From NCBI GenBank assembly GCA_026706505.1, contig JAPOYQ010000363.1, positions 1 through 7,008 on the forward strand: a stretch of DNA of 7,008 bases, in the 5' to 3' direction. The notes below the pieces were generated by a model that was not told the origin of the DNA, did not search any database, and was given only the letters and a program-made list of their open reading frames with translations. Made by a program: the position numbers and the translations under genes. This DNA comes from Gemmatimonadota bacterium (GTDB taxonomy: Bacteria; Latescibacterota; UBA2968; UBA8231). This document shows, in pieces, positions 5,100 to 7,008 of this stretch (position 1 is its first letter; the number at the start of each line of letters is the position of its first letter).

Positions 5100-5182
5100 T
5101 GATGAGTGCCTACCAAGTGACCAAAATGCGCGTTAATCCTCTGCAGGATGAAGAAGGCGCGTAGCCGATCAATGTCTTAAAA

Positions 5183-7008
5183 ATGGATAGAGATACATTG
5201 GAGATGGCCTTGCAGCAGGTCATCCAAGGCGAGGTGCGCTTTGACGCTGTTTCGCGCATGCTCTACCGCACCGACGCCAGCATCTACGAGATGGAGCCCC
5301 TAGGGCTGGTTGTGCCCAAAGACGAGGCGGATGTGGTCGCCGCGGTAAAAATTGCCGCTGAGCAGGGGGCGGCGGTCTTGCCACGGGGTGGCGGGACGAG
5401 TTTGGCGGGCCAGTCGGTGGGAGCGGCGGTTCATCTCGATTTTTCCAAATACATGAACCGGATCTTGGAGTTCGACCCAGACGAGCGCTGGGTTCGGGTC
5501 CAGCCGGGCTTGGTGCTCGATGAGCTCAACGCCTACTTGCAGCCCTACGGCCTGATTTTCGCGCCCGATGTCTCCACGAGTAGCCGGGCCAATATCGGCG
5601 GAATGATCGGCAACAATTCCTGCGGCGCGCATTCCATTATATACGGCAAGACCATCGACCACGTACAGGAGCTAAAGGTGGTGTTGGCCGACGGCTCGCA
5701 AGCGGTATTCGGGCCGATTGATGACGAGGAGTACGAGCGCCGCGCGGGTTTGGACAGCCTCGAAGGGCGCATTTACCGCGAAGTGCGCCGCATCGTCGGT
5801 GAGCGCGAAGCGCAGATCCGCACGGGCTTTCCCCAGGTGATGCGCCGCGTCTCGGGCTACAATCTCGACGAGTTCATCGACGGCGCTCCCTTTGACTTGA
5901 GCAAGCTGGTCGTCGGCTCGGAGGGCACGCTCTGCGCGGTGGTCGAAGCGCGATTGAACTTGGTGGAGCTACCCAAGCACAAGGGCTTGGTGGCCGTCCA
6001 CTTCCACGACTTGGTCGAGGCCATGGAGGCCAATCTGACCGCGTTAGAGACCTCGCCCGTCGCCAGCGAGTTGATCGACAAGATCCTGCTCGACCAGACT
6101 AAAGGCTCGGTCGAGCACGCCCCGAGTCGCCGCTTTATCACGGGCGATCCGGCGGCCTTGCTCATAATCGAGTACTATACGGACTCCGAAGCCGAGCTGG
6201 GCCGCAAGATGGACGAATTGGAAGGGCGATTGCGGGAGCGGGGGATGGGCTACGCGTTTACGCGGGCTGTGGCCGCTGGAGATCAGAAGGCTATCTTGGA
6301 GCTGCGCAAGGCTGGATTGGGGCTTTTGATGGGCATGAAAGGCGATCCCAAGCCCCAACCCGGGGTGGAGGATACCTGCGTCCCGGTAGACAAACTACCC
6401 GACTACATCCGCCGGGTGGTTGCGCTGATGGAGGAGTTGGGCATTGAGGGCGAATACTATGGGCACGCGAGCGTCGGCCTGCTTCACATCCGGCCGATTT
6501 TCAGTCTCAAAGATCCCGAAGGCATAAAGCTCCTGCGCCAGATGGAGGAGCGGATGAGCGATATGGTGCTCGAATACGGCGGAGCCATGTCGGGCGAGCA
6601 CGGAGATGGCTTGGCGCGCAGCGAGTGGATCGCCAAGATGTTTAGTCCGGAGTTAGTCGCGGCTTTTGTCGAGGTTAAGGACGCCTTTGATCCGCAGGGG
6701 ATTATGAATCCCGGCAAGATCACCCGCCCCCCTCGGATGGACGAGAACCTGCGCTATAACGAGGATTATCAGACGCCGCAGGTGGAGACGTTTTTCAGCT
6801 TTAGTGAGGCAGGCGGCTTTCAGGAAGCCGTTGAAATGTGCTCCGGGGTGGGCCACTGCCGCAAAAAGCTGGTGGGCACGATGTGCCCTTCGTACATGGC
6901 GACCTTGGACGAGGAGCACACTACCCGCGGCCGGGCCAATGCCTTGCGCGCCGCGCTGGCCGGCACTTTGCCCGACGGTCTGCACAGCCAAGAGGTCCAC
7001 CGCGTGAT
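5183..7008 (+). CDS. FAD- and Fe-S-binding D-2-hydroxyacid dehydrogenase (GlcD/YdiJ type), 3' partial
   Basis: 608 codons are visible; the frame is open to the window edge. Relatives are about 950-1000 residues, oxidising D-2-hydroxyacids (D-lactate, glycolate, D-2-hydroxyglutarate) with FAD and passing electrons through Fe-S clusters. The FAD_binding_4 domain (about 35-180) shows PRGGGTSLAGQ (67-77), which holds the pyrophosphate, and GNNSCGAHS (143-151). GSEGT (245-249) closes the FAD site. The FAD-oxidase C-terminal domain carries the metal/substrate histidines in YGHASVGLLHIRP (from 426) and SGEHGDG (470-476). A Fe-S segment begins with Cys553, Cys559 and Cys568 in C.....C and MCPSY, then TRGRA. 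Remaining cysteines should lie past the edge. ATG 5183 matches the usual family N-terminus (LEMALQQVIQGEVRFD) and an in-frame stop lies at 5162-5164. No clear ribosome site is seen. The exact substrate is not determined. Confidence 0.93.
   Translation, partial: MDRDTLEMALQQVIQGEVRFDAVSRMLYRTDASIYEMEPLGLVVPKDEADVVAAVKIAAEQGAAVLPRGGGTSLAGQSVGAAVHLDFSKYMNRILEFDPDERWVRVQPGLVLDELNAYLQPYGLIFAPDVSTSSRANIGGMIGNNSCGAHSIIYGKTIDHVQELKVVLADGSQAVFGPIDDEEYERRAGLDSLEGRIYREVRRIVGEREAQIRTGFPQVMRRVSGYNLDEFIDGAPFDLSKLVVGSEGTLCAVVEARLNLVELPKHKGLVAVHFHDLVEAMEANLTALETSPVASELIDKILLDQTKGSVEHAPSRRFITGDPAALLIIEYYTDSEAELGRKMDELEGRLRERGMGYAFTRAVAAGDQKAILELRKAGLGLLMGMKGDPKPQPGVEDTCVPVDKLPDYIRRVVALMEELGIEGEYYGHASVGLLHIRPIFSLKDPEGIKLLRQMEERMSDMVLEYGGAMSGEHGDGLARSEWIAKMFSPELVAAFVEVKDAFDPQGIMNPGKITRPPRMDENLRYNEDYQTPQVETFFSFSEAGGFQEAVEMCSGVGHCRKKLVGTMCPSYMATLDEEHTTRGRANALRAALAGTLPDGLHSQEVHRV

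Larger units (their letters stand above)
4863..5182. other. AT-rich intergenic region between zapA and the FAD dehydrogenase
   Basis: This 320-base gap separates two divergent genes. From the zapA side it holds the leader hairpin, the zapA promoter, a strongly A/T-rich stretch (about 4985-5053), a terminator-like hairpin and a candidate promoter for the FAD dehydrogenase. The A/T stretch has the direct repeat GATATTTT at 4995-5002 and 5006-5013, eleven bases apart, followed by A runs. I found no tRNA, no recognisable 6S RNA and no convincing coding frame. Confidence 0.7.

Noticed and set aside
5102..5164. A 20-codon frame upstream of, and in frame with, the FAD dehydrogenase
   Set aside because: It has no ribosome site and ends in a stop before ATG 5183, which already matches the family N-terminus. 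A leader peptide or a broken N-terminus is possible, but nothing supports it.
4863..5182. 6S RNA gene next to zapA
   Set aside because: 6S RNA genes often neighbour zapA, but the hairpin here is short and lies in the zapA leader. I see no long rod with a central bubble.

Overview
The window reads as ordinary chromosomal DNA from a GC-rich, Gram-negative-type bacterium. It has tightly packed single genes on both strands, sigma70-like promoters in the short gaps, and two conserved housekeeping genes (infC and zapA). I see no mobile element, CRISPR array, tRNA, rRNA or phage gene. The mix of a stand-alone infC, a PhyH-family dioxygenase, a SulP transporter and a large FAD/Fe-S hydroxyacid dehydrogenase would suit an environmental, possibly uncultured lineage. 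The sequence alone does not fix the taxon.

Layout, left to right. (1) Minus strand, 1-1090: a PfkB-family sugar/nucleoside kinase (89-1090), followed 13 bases later by the first 25 codons of a GTG-started gene that resembles a D-2-hydroxyacid dehydrogenase. The two look like one operon, driven by a promoter near 1118-1146 with a palindrome over its -10 box. (2) Plus strand, 1251-1772: infC (IF3), which begins with a non-standard ATC codon and is closed by a strong intrinsic terminator at 1791-1831. The usual rpmI-rplT partners are absent. (3) Minus strand, 1904-2704: a PhyH-type Fe(II)/2-oxoglutarate dioxygenase. (4) Plus strand, 2786-4525: a SulP anion transporter with a C-terminal STAS domain, divergent from the dioxygenase. 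The two candidate promoters share one palindromic -10 box. (5) Minus strand, 4533-4862: zapA, convergent with sulP and only 7 bases away. A long hairpin ends directly at its start codon. (6) 4863-5182: an AT-rich intergenic region with the zapA promoter, A/T tracts, a terminator-like hairpin and a weaker promoter for the next gene. (7) Plus strand, 5183 to the window end: the first 608 codons of a GlcD/YdiJ-type FAD-linked D-2-hydroxyacid dehydrogenase, cut within its Fe-S region.

The genes do not form one pathway. The two window ends share a hydroxyacid theme (an NAD-type dehydrogenase start on the left, an FAD/Fe-S dehydrogenase on the right). The middle holds translation initiation, cell division, anion uptake and an oxidative tailoring enzyme, each apparently with its own promoter. 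I found no new multi-gene system. The most notable signals are regulatory: the ATC start of infC, the shared divergent -10 box, and the hairpin abutting the zapA start.
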